From: Paenibacillus woosongensis
GTDB taxonomy: Bacteria; Bacillota; Bacilli; Paenibacillales; Paenibacillaceae
NCBI RefSeq assembly: GCF_009725165.1
Contig: NZ_WNZW01000017.1
Location: 34,485-98,484 of the forward strand
Length of the DNA stretch: 64,000 bases
Reading direction: 5' to 3'
Part shown: piece after piece, positions 44,541 to 53,386 of the stretch
Layout: each line of letters starts with the position of its first letter
How positions within the stretch are numbered: position 1 is the stretch's first letter
Position numbers and translations under genes: made by a program
The notes under the pieces: generated by a model
What the model was told of the DNA's origin: nothing
Seen by the model: the letters and a program-made list of their open reading frames with translations, nothing else
The model's database searches: none

Positions 44541-44640
44541 CTCAACTTTCGCAACATGAAATAGGCAGATATGCCTTGATGTAATTGGACAAACCAGCGA
44601 TCGGATTGCTGTAATTGACGTTGAATAACTGTTGTTGAGT
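44541..44640. mobile_element. Left-end fragment of an IS4-type element
   Basis: About 100 bp starting CTCAACTTTCGCAACATGAA, nearly identical to the left end of the remnant at 45908. It carries the terminal inverted repeat and the last codons of a transposase (minus strand) but no second terminus. Confidence 0.7.
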
Positions 44641-44727
44641 TTTAAGAATTCTGACCGTTTAGCATCTGTAATCTTGACCAACCATTTGAGAATCTTCACC
44701 CTCCAACACGTTCCGTTTGTCAAAATA

Positions 44728-44760
44728 AAAAGCCGCTCCTGGAAGGAACGGCTTCGATTT
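44728..44760 (-). terminator. Hairpin downstream of the alpha/beta hydrolase
   Basis: AAGCCG...CGGCTT with inner TCC/GGA pairing. A-rich on its left and T-rich on its right, so it can serve the minus-strand hydrolase. Confidence 0.6.
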
Positions 44761-44838
44761 TTATACTGAATTATTATACAAATAGAACAGTTGTAGCACT
44801 TCGGAAAATTGCTGTAACCATAAAACTGACCTTTCGCA

Positions 44839-45855
44839 CTATTGTTGAACGAATGAATCCACCATCCACTTGGAAAATGTCTCTTTCTCTTCAAATTGTG
44901 GATAATGAGCAGATTGCTCGTATGTTATAAATTCCTTTGAACTCGCCTCAATTTGATCGAAGTATGCTTTGGCCGATTTTGCGGAAGTCATGTAATCATA
45001 CTGTCCCATGATAAAATATACTGGTATCTCAAGTTTCGTAACGATTGTAGGCAGAGGCTCTGCCAGGGCTTGCCGAATTAAAATGCCTTGTGAGTAAGCT
45101 GCACCACGGTTATAACGGATGCGATCTAATAAGTTATACTCAGGTCCAAACCATAACCCCTGTTCCATATCCGCCTCAGCATCGATCAGTCTTGCGGCAC
45201 CTCCATATTTGTGAACATATTGGCGAGGTACTAACGCAGTGCCGTTTCGGACTTGTTCGGTTAACCCTTGCAAATATTGAACGTCGGTCGTATTACCGCT
45301 TTGTTTCGCTTGATCAATCACATAATTCATACTATCCCATTCGCTATCAACAATATTAGACACCTGTCCGATGCCAATATAGGCTTCGTATTTATCTGGA
45401 GCTTGCTGTGCCGCCTGTATGCCAATATACGTTCCGGAGGAATGTCCGACGAGGATGACCTTCTCTTGATTCAAACGAGCCGAAATGTAATCCGTCAAAA
45501 TCAATAAATCCTCCACTAATAGATCTGTCGAAAGATTGGAATAGTCCTCTCCAAAGTGATAAGATTTTCCGCTGGCTCGTTGGTCATATCGGACAACCGT
45601 AAAGTCCTTCTCCAGCAGGTCTTGGTACTTGGTGGCATAGGGGATTTCTGAAACCGCCGGACCTCCGTGTACAAAAATAACAACCGGATTGCTCTTATCC
45701 TGACCTCGTATCAGAAGTTCATGACCTGTGCCATTAATTTCGACTTGCTCAAGTATGCTTATGCTGTTTTTGCCCTCTATCTTGGGAGTCCAAGTGGGAA
45801 AAAACAACGCTAACCCAACAAGCAATATAATAGTTGCCCCCGAATATACCAACAT
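44839..45855 (-). CDS. Membrane-anchored alpha/beta hydrolase (proline-iminopeptidase-like)
   Basis: A 338-aa protein. It has an N-terminal helix (about 3-20), then a hydrolase domain with VVIFVHGGPAVSEIP, the strand VVRYDQRASGKSYHFG, nucleophile elbow VGHSSGTYIG, acid in IMGQYDYMTS and His in SAHYPQFE. It resembles prolyl aminopeptidase-type hydrolases fixed to the outer membrane face. A GAGGTGAG site lies about 25 nt before ATG 45855, next to in-frame ATT/ATC codons, so a longer non-canonical start is possible. It lies between two copies of an IS end. Confidence 0.88.
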   Translation of the reverse strand: MLVYSGATIILLVGLALFFPTWTPKIEGKNSISILEQVEINGTGHELLIRGQDKSNPVVIFVHGGPAVSEIPYATKYQDLLEKDFTVVRYDQRASGKSYHFGEDYSNLSTDLLVEDLLILTDYISARLNQEKVILVGHSSGTYIGIQAAQQAPDKYEAYIGIGQVSNIVDSEWDSMNYVIDQAKQSGNTTDVQYLQGLTEQVRNGTALVPRQYVHKYGGAARLIDAEADMEQGLWFGPEYNLLDRIRYNRGAAYSQGILIRQALAEPLPTIVTKLEIPVYFIMGQYDYMTSAKSAKAYFDQIEASSKEFITYEQSAHYPQFEEKETFSKWMVDSFVQQ

Positions 45856-45907
45856 TCTTCTTACCTTTTTGATAATCTCACCTCATTAATAAGAGTAGTT
45901 TTATGAA

Positions 45908-46215
45908 CTCAACTTTCGCAACATGAAATAGGCAGATATGCCTTGATGTAATTAGGCAAACCAGCGATCCATTGCTGTAATTGACGGTGAATGATTGTTG
46001 TCATCCGCTTACCAGCTCTCGAAGCAATTTCATTGATCATATCGACCAATTGCTGAAGAGCAACTGCCCAATCGATTGTACCAACTTCATCGCAAAACAA
46101 ATAAAACAGTCCGCCAAAAGATCGCTGATCCGTACTCTGCCGGTGCTGCCAAGCAAGCAGGATGTAACGTGAAAAAACAATTGTCGGTAGTTGATCGAGA
46201 GGTGCGAAAGTTGAG
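45908..46215 (-). mobile_element. Internally deleted IS4-family remnant with both termini
   Basis: 308 bp bounded by CTCAACTTTCGCA (45908) and its inverted copy TGCGAAAGTTGAG (46203). The minus strand encodes the C-terminal part of an IS4-type transposase (STFAPLDQLPTIVFSRYILL ... LPISCCES) without the catalytic core. It is a non-autonomous, MITE-like relic. Confidence 0.7.
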
Positions 46216-46218
46216 ATA

Positions 46219-47103
46219 TTAAATATAAGGCTTTTCAGACGACGATACCCGATTCCGTGCAGCGCCAATCAGCATGGGAATGGCAATCAGAAGGCTGATC
46301 ATAACCGGAACGATAGAGCCCTCGAGTCCAAAATCTCCCCCTGTGAGAATGGCTGCACCGTTCACTTTCACAGTAAACAGACCCGCTGAAGAGTGTCCGG
46401 AAACAGGAATACCAAGTAAAGCCTCAAGTGCATTCCAGGCAAAATGCAGCCCCATGGCAAACCATAGGTTCCGTCGCCACAAGAATGCGGCTCCAAGCAG
46501 AATACCTGCTTCTATGGTAATGGCAAACCCGCTCCATAGGGTTGCCCCTGTATTTCCAAGATGGGCTACTCCAAAGAATAGTGAGGTTATAGCAAGTGCG
46601 ACCCCGTTTCCCGCCAACTTACTAATTGCTTGAAGCATAAGCCCGCGAAAGATAAGCTCCTCAATAATAGCTGCGCTTAAAGCTGGTGTAACTGAGGATA
46701 TTAGAACAGAACCCGTGTCCGCAGTACTCGCCCACTGAAAGGAATAACCTCCCGCAGCAACAATAATAGAAGTGGACACTGTAATAAAAATGGCTCCAGT
46801 TAGTAGTCCCATGCCAGCTTCAATTCCTGCGTGTTTTCTTGTAATCTCAGGAATTGACCGACGAGCCAGGTATTTCATCGTCAGCCTATAGACGATGATG
46901 GCCACAATCCCAGCCGTTAGTGTCAAAAGAAGAGAAGCAACTCCCCGCGTTTGCTCTGCTAATGGCCGGAATAGAGCATCCGCAAAAATAATGCCGATGG
47001 TCCCCACAATCATCCAGACGATTGGAAAGCGCCAAAATAAATCCCATTTACTTATTTTCCCACCAATATGCTGCTTCTCTTTATGTGCAGACATTTTCTT
47101 CAT
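46219..47103 (-). CDS. CPBP-family intramembrane metalloprotease 1
   Basis: A 294-aa protein with about eight membrane spans. The CAAX-protease/bacteriocin-processing motifs are present: EELIFRG, FFGVAHLGN and GLHFAWNAL, giving the Glu and His residues needed for activity. It is closely related to the protein at 51793 (shared LLGAAFLWRRNLWFAMGLHF and LTGGDFGLEGSIV) and shares its upstream motif. Family members process prenylated proteins or give resistance to peptide bacteriocins; the substrate here is unknown. Confidence 0.9.
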   Translation of the reverse strand: MKKMSAHKEKQHIGGKISKWDLFWRFPIVWMIVGTIGIIFADALFRPLAEQTRGVASLLLTLTAGIVAIIVYRLTMKYLARRSIPEITRKHAGIEAGMGLLTGAIFITVSTSIIVAAGGYSFQWASTADTGSVLISSVTPALSAAIIEELIFRGLMLQAISKLAGNGVALAITSLFFGVAHLGNTGATLWSGFAITIEAGILLGAAFLWRRNLWFAMGLHFAWNALEALLGIPVSGHSSAGLFTVKVNGAAILTGGDFGLEGSIVPVMISLLIAIPMLIGAARNRVSSSEKPYI

Positions 47104-47150
47104 GTCCTGCTTCAGCCTCCTCTATTACTTGATAGACATGAGTATAGGTT

Positions 47151-47196
47151 GAAAAAGTCATAAAGAGAAAGTACGCTTTGGTCATGATTTGGTCAT
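47151..47196 (-). promoter_or_regulatory. Conserved motif upstream of CPBP protease 1
   Basis: GAAAAAGTCATAAAGA, then AGTACGCTTTGGTCATG. The same arrangement with few changes lies at 52691 upstream of the second CPBP gene. It is probably a shared regulator site or promoter. Confidence 0.55.
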
Positions 47197-47321
47197 ATGA
47201 ACATGCTCAAAAAGCTGGCGACTATTATAAGTTGCCAGCTTCTTGGTATCGGCTTCTTAGTGATCCATGAATCCCGAATCAACCGGAAAAATAAACCAGT
47301 TTTAGTAAATCCAGTGTATCA

Positions 47322-48779
47322 TTATAGTTTTCCTTCAACAATTGCAGGGGGACCTAAAAATAGGTATACAAACCATGTAATGCTTGCTGTTAATAATGTC
47401 GACGAAATCAAAGCTGTAAGAACACTATATGTTCGCCAAACAAGTATCGTTGACCAATCTAATGCACAGCACATTATAAACTGGACAATCGTAGCAACCA
47501 GCAAAATAGCTGTTACGATTATTCGCTTTTTTGTCATTGGCTGCCGCTCATTCGTTTTCCTTCTGCGTAATCCTAAGAGAAAGAACAGAACAGCCAAAAG
47601 GCAAAGAATAATTGTGGTAGACGACAAAATGATATCCAAAAGCTGTGTGCCGCTTATTCTATATGACTGCGTCAGATTGCCGTCTAATATATCTTTAACT
47701 TTTAGTACCATGCTTCTATTGATATTTGCGCCGTTGGTCAGCAAGCAGATGGCTATTCGTTCATTTGGCAGTATAACCACTTCCGTTCCGAAATTGGGAT
47801 TGCCCCCTGGGTGCTCTATAATCGTTTGGTTGGCGTTTACCGACCAGCCCGCCGCATAATACATTTCGTTGACAGCCGGAACAGACATATCACCTTGATG
47901 TGATTTTTCGATAACCGTATGGAATATTTCGGGTATGTCCTGCACAATACCCATCTGTATGCCCATCCAACGCGCCATATCTTTTGTACTAGAAATGATG
48001 TAGCCTGCGGGTTTATTCCCGGAATAATCCGGCGCGTTATACGGTGTTGTCATAAAAAAGGAAGAACGGTAGCCCTGTGCCAACTGTCCGGTGGCTTGAG
48101 CATCTTCTTTATAAACATACGTCTGGTGAAGACCCAACGGCTGAAATACCTGTTCCCTCATAAAGTCTTCATAGCTTTGTCCCGACACCATCTCAATAAC
48201 CAGACCTAATACGTCATAATTAACAGTTCCGTAATTATACTGCTCACCAGGATAGAACGACAATTCAGAATTTACGAGCATTTCTACGGTTTTTTGCAAC
48301 ATATCCGGCGTATTGCCTTGTGGAATGTTTTGACTGTGACTGCTATTTGTTAAGCCGCTAGTATGGTGTAAAAAGTTATTGAGTGTAATACTTTGCATAT
48401 CAACGTGTTTCCCCTGATACTTTAACGTAAACCAAGGCAAATATTTCTGGATAGAGTCTGACATTGACAGCAGTCCTTGTTCTTCCATCAGCAGAATACC
48501 CATGCCGGTAAAAGCTTTACTTACCGAAGCCAGCTCATATAGAGTATTTTCACTTGCCGGCAGTCCCTTTTCACGATCTGCGTACCCGGAAGAAAAGTAG
48601 AGCACTTCATTGTTCGCAAGTATTGAGATTGATATTCCCGGTACACCTGATATACGGCTTGCATCATCCAACAATGTTTGTATTGAATCAGATTGCGAAT
48701 CTGATAATGCATAACTTGGTGTTGCGAATCCGGTGAACAGTATAAGTAATGCAATCATAAAGACAATAATTCTTTTCAT
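47322..48779 (-). CDS. Secreted serine hydrolase (class C beta-lactamase/PBP4*-like) with C-terminal membrane helices
   Basis: A 485-aa protein. The signal peptide (about 1-24) precedes a beta-lactamase domain with Ser85-V-S-Lys88 (SVSK), the YNYGTVNYD region for the Tyr/Asn motif, and HPGG near 340. Three hydrophobic segments form the C-terminus (about 390-485). ATG 48779 follows GGAGAG. Such proteins are D-aminopeptidases, esterases or wall hydrolases rather than true beta-lactamases. A second protein of this plan lies at 56384. Confidence 0.9.
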   Translation of the reverse strand: MKRIIVFMIALLILFTGFATPSYALSDSQSDSIQTLLDDASRISGVPGISISILANNEVLYFSSGYADREKGLPASENTLYELASVSKAFTGMGILLMEEQGLLSMSDSIQKYLPWFTLKYQGKHVDMQSITLNNFLHHTSGLTNSSHSQNIPQGNTPDMLQKTVEMLVNSELSFYPGEQYNYGTVNYDVLGLVIEMVSGQSYEDFMREQVFQPLGLHQTYVYKEDAQATGQLAQGYRSSFFMTTPYNAPDYSGNKPAGYIISSTKDMARWMGIQMGIVQDIPEIFHTVIEKSHQGDMSVPAVNEMYYAAGWSVNANQTIIEHPGGNPNFGTEVVILPNERIAICLLTNGANINRSMVLKVKDILDGNLTQSYRISGTQLLDIILSSTTIILCLLAVLFFLLGLRRRKTNERQPMTKKRIIVTAILLVATIVQFIMCCALDWSTILVWRTYSVLTALISSTLLTASITWFVYLFLGPPAIVEGKL

Positions 48780-48961
48780 AGTCTCTCCATTCCCAAAAAA
48801 CTCCCGTATGGAAAATATAAATAATCCGCAGTACGCCTGATTCCCCAAAAGTGTAATAAGATATATATTATGAAGCTTATATTTGTAAAATCTTATTGTA
48901 TGTGAAGAATCATACGATATAAAAAATTAGATTGCTACCATAATCTTCTACTTACTACGAA

Positions 48962-49246
48962 CTATTTTGCTAGGAACACAAAAGCCCCCTCTGCTTCATT
49001 AGCGGAAGCTGTGCGGCACAGGTCGTCGCCTCTTAGCTCTGCGAAGTTCAGGTTGCGCAAGTCATCTTCCGCTTCCAACAAGATGATTGGTCCGTGTTGA
49101 TCAAGACGGAATGGGTCTTCCTCATCATCGACCAACTCGGTCTTCAGTTGTCGAAAAAACTCCGCGATGTTTTCGGCCAGCGCTGCGGGTGCTGTTCCGT
49201 CCCGGAGAAGGTCGTCTACGTCCTGCGGAGTGTTGATGGTTCGCAT
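48962..49246 (-). CDS. Small acidic protein of unknown function
   Basis: A 94-aa soluble protein (MRTINTPQDVDDLLRDGTA...) rich in Asp, Glu and Leu, with no signal peptide or known motif. ATG 49246 has an excellent GGAGGGAT site on the minus strand, and the longer frame upstream does not. It is single, next to the Met T-box leader. No family was recognised. Confidence 0.7.
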   Translation of the reverse strand: MRTINTPQDVDDLLRDGTAPAALAENIAEFFRQLKTELVDDEEDPFRLDQHGPIILLEAEDDLRNLNFAELRGDDLCRTASANEAEGAFVFLAK

Positions 49247-49374
49247 GTGTATCCCTCCGTAAAATGAAATACCCATTAACAAAGGGGCATTGGATCAAAA
49301 TTATGATATATGTCAGAGAGTTGCTTCGATTCGGTAGTAGGGTATATAAGTCAGAGGTAAACCGTATAATAACC

Positions 49375-49403
49375 TTGACTTCGGAAATGATGTTCAGTAT
49401 AAT
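49375..49403 (+). promoter_or_regulatory. Promoter of the methionyl-tRNA synthetase leader
   Basis: TTGACT (49375) - 17 nt - TATAAT (49398), a near-consensus sigma-A promoter about 40 nt before the T-box stem I. Confidence 0.8.
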
Positions 49404-49435
49404 TTCCAATAACTTGAATACTCTGAAAAGCTAAG

Positions 49436-49712
49436 AAGAGAAAGAGTACCTTGGCGACGTCTTTTTACAGAGAGCTCCGGTAGCTGAAAAGGGGTAAAGA
49501 ATAGCCTAGGGAACATGGTCTCAGAGCTGCGCATCGAAACCTCATGTGGTTGTAGGCTGCGCCGGAACCCGCATCCGTTACTGTGCTAGGGTATAAACGC
49601 GAATAGCGTCGTACCTGAAGAGGTGAATGCTGTGAGGCATTTTATAAAATTGGGTGGTACCACGTGAGCACAACTCTCGTCCCTTTGGGATGAGGGTTTT
49701 TTTGTGTGTCAA
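49436..49712 (+). ncRNA. T-box riboswitch, methionine specifier
   Basis: The leader has the stem I signals GAAAGAGTACC and the AG-bulge CAGAGAGCTCC. A GGAAC-ATG-G specifier loop has codon ATG at 49516-49518. The T-box sequence is GGGTGGTACCACG (49652-49664). The terminator pairs CTCTCGTCCC with GGGATGAGGG, followed by seven T (49674-49703). Uncharged tRNA-Met would stabilise the antiterminator and allow synthetase expression. The specifier assignment agrees with the downstream gene. Confidence 0.9.
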
Positions 49713-49731
49713 AAATAAGGGAGGGCATTTC

Positions 49732-51372
49732 ATGGCGAAAATATTTATTGGTGGAGCATGGCCGTATGCGAATGGTTCATTGCATCTGGGTCGATTGGCA
49801 AGTGTGTTGCCGGGGGATGTATTGGCACGTTATTTCCGTGCGAAGGGAGATGACGTATTATACGTGTCAGGCAGCGATTGTCACGGAACTCCTGTCGCTG
49901 TTCAAGCTATGCAGGAGGGAGTCTCGCCAGGTGATATTGCAGATCGGTTCCATCAGGAATTTGTCGAATGCTTCAATCGCTTGGGATTCACTTATGATTT
50001 GTACACACGTACCGATCAAGAATTTCATCATCGTGTAGTTCAAGACTTATTTTTGAGACTTTTGGAAAATGAACATCTGTATAAAAAAACTATCCTGCAG
50101 ACGTACTGTGAAACAGATCAACGATTCTTGCCAGATCGATACGTTGAAGGGAATTGCCCTGTTTGTGGAAATCGTGCCCGAGGAGATCAATGTGACTTTT
50201 GTTCAACATTGCTCGATCCAGCGGACTTGTCAGAAAAAACATGCAAAATTTGTGGAAATCCACCTATCGAGCGACCAACGGAGCATTATTACCTTGCACT
50301 GTCTCAATTTCAAGCTGAATTGTCCCAATATGCAGAAAGGGCTCAGGGATGGAAAGAAAATGCTATCCATTTGACTCAGAGGTACTTAAATGAGGGGCTT
50401 CAAGATCGTGCGGCGACTAGAGATTTAACATGGGGTGTTGAAGTTCCAGTTGAAGGATTCGACGAAAAGAAAATCTATGTCTGGGTTGAAGCCGTTAGCG
50501 GGTACCTGTCTGCAAGTAAGCAATGGGCAGTTCAGACAGGTGGTAGTTGGGAATCCTTTTGGTCGGACGAAGAGAAGAATCTAACCGCTTATTATGTTCA
50601 TGGAAAGGACAATATACCTTTCCACACACTTATTTGGCCTGCTCTGCTCTTGGGAGTAGGAGGGCTGCATTTACCGGATCGAATTATCTCATGTGAGTAC
50701 ATGACACTAGAAGGGGAAAAGTTTTCAACAAGCCGTAACTGGGCAGTCTGGGTGCCAGACATTCTGAAAAGGTACCAACCGGACTCCATTCGTTACTTTC
50801 TGATTGCAAATGGACCAGAGAAGCGCGACACTGATTTTTCATGGAGGGAATTCATTTACAGTCACAATGGGGAGTTGCTTGGCGCGTTCGGAAATTTGGT
50901 CAACCGCACGTTGGCCTTTATCGACAAATCATTTGGAGGACGTGTTCCTTCAGGTGAACTTAGTGAGGAATGGAAAAGGGCAACCGAAAATATATATCGA
51001 GATGCTGGAACGCTAATTGAAGAAGGCCGTCTAAAAGAAGCGATTGAGTTGATTTTTACCTACGTTCGTCAAGTCAATAAATATTTTGATGAACAAAAAC
51101 CATGGGTGCAAATCAAGGAAAATCGAGAGGCATGTGGACTTACACTATATTCTTGTGTACAGATTATCGCCAATCTCGCAAATTTGCTGGAGCCCTTCAT
51201 TCCCTTCTCTTGTGAGAAAATAAGAACATTTCTTACGCTGGAAAGATCGAGCTGGCAGTTAATTTTTGTTCCAGCTGACTTACAAATTCAAAAGTTAGAG
51301 CTTTTGTTCGAGCGCATTGACGTCAGTCGGATTGAAGAAGAGCTAAGTTTGTTGGAGAAGCAAAAAATGTAG
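49732..51372 (+). CDS. metS: Second-type methionyl-tRNA synthetase
   Basis: A 546-aa class I synthetase. The start IFIGGAWPYANGSLHLGRLAS includes the HIGH box as HLGR, then YVSGSDCHGTP. A connecting domain has two zinc knuckles (CPVCG, CDFC, CKICG). The KMSKS loop reads GEKFSTSRNW. The anticodon-binding helical domain follows. There is no C-terminal EMAP/Trbp111 domain, unlike the usual longer Firmicutes enzyme. ATG 49732 follows AAGGGAGGGC. The type resembles additional MetRS copies that in some Gram-positives confer resistance to MetRS inhibitors. Codon use is more AT-rich than the core genes, suggesting acquisition. Confidence 0.92.
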   Translation: MAKIFIGGAWPYANGSLHLGRLASVLPGDVLARYFRAKGDDVLYVSGSDCHGTPVAVQAMQEGVSPGDIADRFHQEFVECFNRLGFTYDLYTRTDQEFHHRVVQDLFLRLLENEHLYKKTILQTYCETDQRFLPDRYVEGNCPVCGNRARGDQCDFCSTLLDPADLSEKTCKICGNPPIERPTEHYYLALSQFQAELSQYAERAQGWKENAIHLTQRYLNEGLQDRAATRDLTWGVEVPVEGFDEKKIYVWVEAVSGYLSASKQWAVQTGGSWESFWSDEEKNLTAYYVHGKDNIPFHTLIWPALLLGVGGLHLPDRIISCEYMTLEGEKFSTSRNWAVWVPDILKRYQPDSIRYFLIANGPEKRDTDFSWREFIYSHNGELLGAFGNLVNRTLAFIDKSFGGRVPSGELSEEWKRATENIYRDAGTLIEEGRLKEAIELIFTYVRQVNKYFDEQKPWVQIKENREACGLTLYSCVQIIANLANLLEPFIPFSCEKIRTFLTLERSSWQLIFVPADLQIQKLELLFERIDVSRIEEELSLLEKQKM

Positions 51373-51373
51373 T

Positions 51374-51540
51374 CTAGAAAGGGCCGAGCGCAACTCGTAG
51401 TGGGGGTTCCGCTGAGTCCACGATCTTGAGAACGGCTTCTGCAGTCGCTAGAGGGTTGCCGCGTTTTTCGTTTGATAGACGCGTGAACACCTGCTTCCGC
51501 ACATCGGCATAGACGTCCATTTCCGGTACTTGAGCTTGAT
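51374..51540 (-). pseudogene. Degenerate C-terminal end of a short-chain dehydrogenase
   Basis: The minus strand reads ...EMDVYADVRKQVFTRLS, then PLATAEAVLKIVDSAEPPLR and a stop at 51374. The PLATAEAVLKIVD-EPPLR pattern is the usual tail of one SDR subgroup. No cofactor-binding or catalytic part is found to its right, so only the tail remains. Confidence 0.5.
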
Positions 51541-51820
51541 CTCTTGCCCGATACGGAAACCTTGCGCAATGATCTGCTCGCGCTATTGAAGCCGCAATCG
51601 ATCGAAGAAGGTGAACGCAAACTTCGAGTACTCGCAGGCAGGGGCTCCTTTTTTTCGTAGAATCCCGAATCGGTTAACGGAGAGATTATCGAACCGTGGG
51701 CTGTAGTGAATCGTGAGCTCATGCACCGGGCCGTCGGCCGCGGTGAAATCTCCACCCATGCGGACATTGAGATGGCTTGCCAGGTTATTACTTCAATGGC
51801 TTCTTATCGCGGACTGGTAT
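51487..51820 (+). pseudogene. Degenerate C-terminal part of a TetR-family regulator
   Basis: The plus strand reads LLPDTETLRNDLLALLKPQS (51541 on) to a stop near 51660. After a frame change come NRELMHRAVGRGEISTHAD and IEMACQVITSMASYRGLV up to about 51815. PDTxTLRxDLLALL and RAVxRGE are typical TetR C-terminal patterns. No HTH is present. It runs into the 3' end of the CPBP gene on the other strand. Confidence 0.5.
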
Positions 51821-52653
51821 ACTGGCTTCCGCGCAGCACCGATCAGCATCGGAATGGCAATCACAAGTCCTAGGATCACCGTAACAATAGAGCCCTCCAG
51901 GCCAAAATCTCCCCCCGTGAGCCATGCTGGGCCGTTTGCCTTCACAGTAAACAACCCGGCCGCAGGAAGCCCGGACACAGGAATGCCAAGCGCACCTTCG
52001 AGTGCATTCCAAGCAAAATGCAGCCCCATGGCAAACCACAAATTACGCCGCCACAAGAATGCAGCTCCGAGCAGAACCCCTGCTTCCAGGGTGATGGCAA
52101 GTGCGCTCCATGGTGTTGCTCCTGGATTGCCCAGATGGAAGGCCCCAAAGGTAAGCGAGGTTATCGCGAGTGCAATCCAGCTGCCCCCTAATTTCTGTAT
52201 AGCTTGAAGCATCAATCCACGAAACACCAGTTCCTCGACGATGGCTGCGCTCAGCGCTATTTCAATGGACTTCAAGAGAATAGAACCCGGGCCTGCAGCC
52301 GCCGCCCATTGAAAGGAGTAGCCGCCGAGCATAACAATAATAAGCGTGGACACTGCGATAAAAATCGCTCCCGTGATTACGCCCCGGAAAGCTTCCACCC
52401 CTGCGCGCTGCCCGGACAGCTCTGGAATAGGCCGCAAAGCCACGTATTTCATAATAAGCTTATACACCAGGATGGCTGCAAAGCCCAACAGTAGTGTTAA
52501 GAGCAGGGAACCGGCGCCTTCTACTCGCTCGGTCAGCACAAGGGATAGCCCCTGTACAAGAATAATAGCGACCGCACCCACAAGCATCCAGGTTATTGGA
52601 AAGCGAAGCAGCCTCTCTATGTTATGGGACCTTATTTTCTTCATGTCTTTCAT
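51793..52653 (-). CDS. CPBP-family intramembrane metalloprotease 2
   Basis: A 286-aa multi-pass membrane protein, paralogue of the one at 46219. It has the motifs EELVFRG, TFGAFHLGN and GLHFAWNAL. The ATG at 52653 (or 52641) follows AGGAGCTGATG on the minus strand. It lies downstream of, and in the same direction as, a NarL-type two-component system, with the conserved motif at 52691 in between. It is probably the target of that system. Confidence 0.9.
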   Translation of the reverse strand: MKDMKKIRSHNIERLLRFPITWMLVGAVAIILVQGLSLVLTERVEGAGSLLLTLLLGFAAILVYKLIMKYVALRPIPELSGQRAGVEAFRGVITGAIFIAVSTLIIVMLGGYSFQWAAAAGPGSILLKSIEIALSAAIVEELVFRGLMLQAIQKLGGSWIALAITSLTFGAFHLGNPGATPWSALAITLEAGVLLGAAFLWRRNLWFAMGLHFAWNALEGALGIPVSGLPAAGLFTVKANGPAWLTGGDFGLEGSIVTVILGLVIAIPMLIGAARKPVYQSAIRSH

Positions 52654-52690
52654 CAGCTCCTATAACGTTTGGTAGTTATGAGTTTATGCT

Positions 52691-52727
52691 GAAAAAGTCA
52701 TAAAGACACAGTGCGCTTTGGTCATGT
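52691..52727 (-). promoter_or_regulatory. Conserved motif upstream of CPBP protease 2
   Basis: GAAAAAGTCATAAAGA, then AGTGCGCTTTGGTCATG, the counterpart of 47151. It fills the gap between the response-regulator stop and the protease start. Confidence 0.55.
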
Positions 52728-52732
52728 CATGG

Positions 52733-53386
52733 TTACTTGTGATCCAATATGCCCGAATCTCGGGCTATGCGGGCAGCTTCTCGCCTTCCCTTGACATGAA
52801 GCTTCGAATAAATCGTTGAGATGTAATTCTTAACTGTCCCTTCACTAAGAAAAAGCGCCTCAGCAATGTCTTGATTGCGCAGGCCGGAAGCCAGCTTATG
52901 CAGCACTTCGAGTTCACGGGGGCTGAGCCCGTATTTATTACTTTTTACGGTGGAGGAATTGTTCATGCTCATGCTTTTAATCATTTTGCCCGCCATCTCT
53001 TGTGTTATTAAGGTGCCTCCCGCATGAACCACGCGTATACCTGCAGCCAGATCCTTGGGATGGATGGCCTTGAGCAGATAACCTTCTGCGCCATGACTTA
53101 ACGCCGCAAGCACATACTCCACTTCCTTATAAGAGGTCAGCATAATAATCTTGATGTCAGGGAATCGCTTTTTAATCAGGGCCGTTGCAGCCACGCCGTC
53201 CATGACAGGCATATTGATATCCATCAGCACAATGTCGGGCTGAAACTGCTCGCAGTCATGAATGGCTTCCTCCCCGTTTTTTGCCAATGCGGCAATTTCG
53301 ATATCTTCCTCCATGGACAGCACGATATGTAAGCTTTCCAGGATTAATTCTTGATCATCAGCAATCAGCACTTTAATGTTCGACAT
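52733..53386 (-). CDS. NarL/LuxR-family response regulator
   Basis: A 217-aa protein. The receiver domain has phospho-acceptor Asp56 (DIVLMDINMPVMDG), Thr/Ser and Lys pocket residues (LTSYKE, LLKAIHP), and a C-terminal LuxR HTH (LSPRELEVLHKLASGLRNQDIAEALFLSEGTVKNY). It overlaps the kinase gene by 14 nt. It likely controls the CPBP gene downstream and, through the shared motif, the copy at 46219. Confidence 0.94.
   Translation of the reverse strand: MSNIKVLIADDQELILESLHIVLSMEEDIEIAALAKNGEEAIHDCEQFQPDIVLMDINMPVMDGVAATALIKKRFPDIKIIMLTSYKEVEYVLAALSHGAEGYLLKAIHPKDLAAGIRVVHAGGTLITQEMAGKMIKSMSMNNSSTVKSNKYGLSPRELEVLHKLASGLRNQDIAEALFLSEGTVKNYISTIYSKLHVKGRREAARIARDSGILDHK

Noticed and set aside
47197..47859. 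220-codon plus-strand frame opposite the end of the serine hydrolase gene
   Set aside because: Antisense of a conserved protein, no ribosome site, biased composition.
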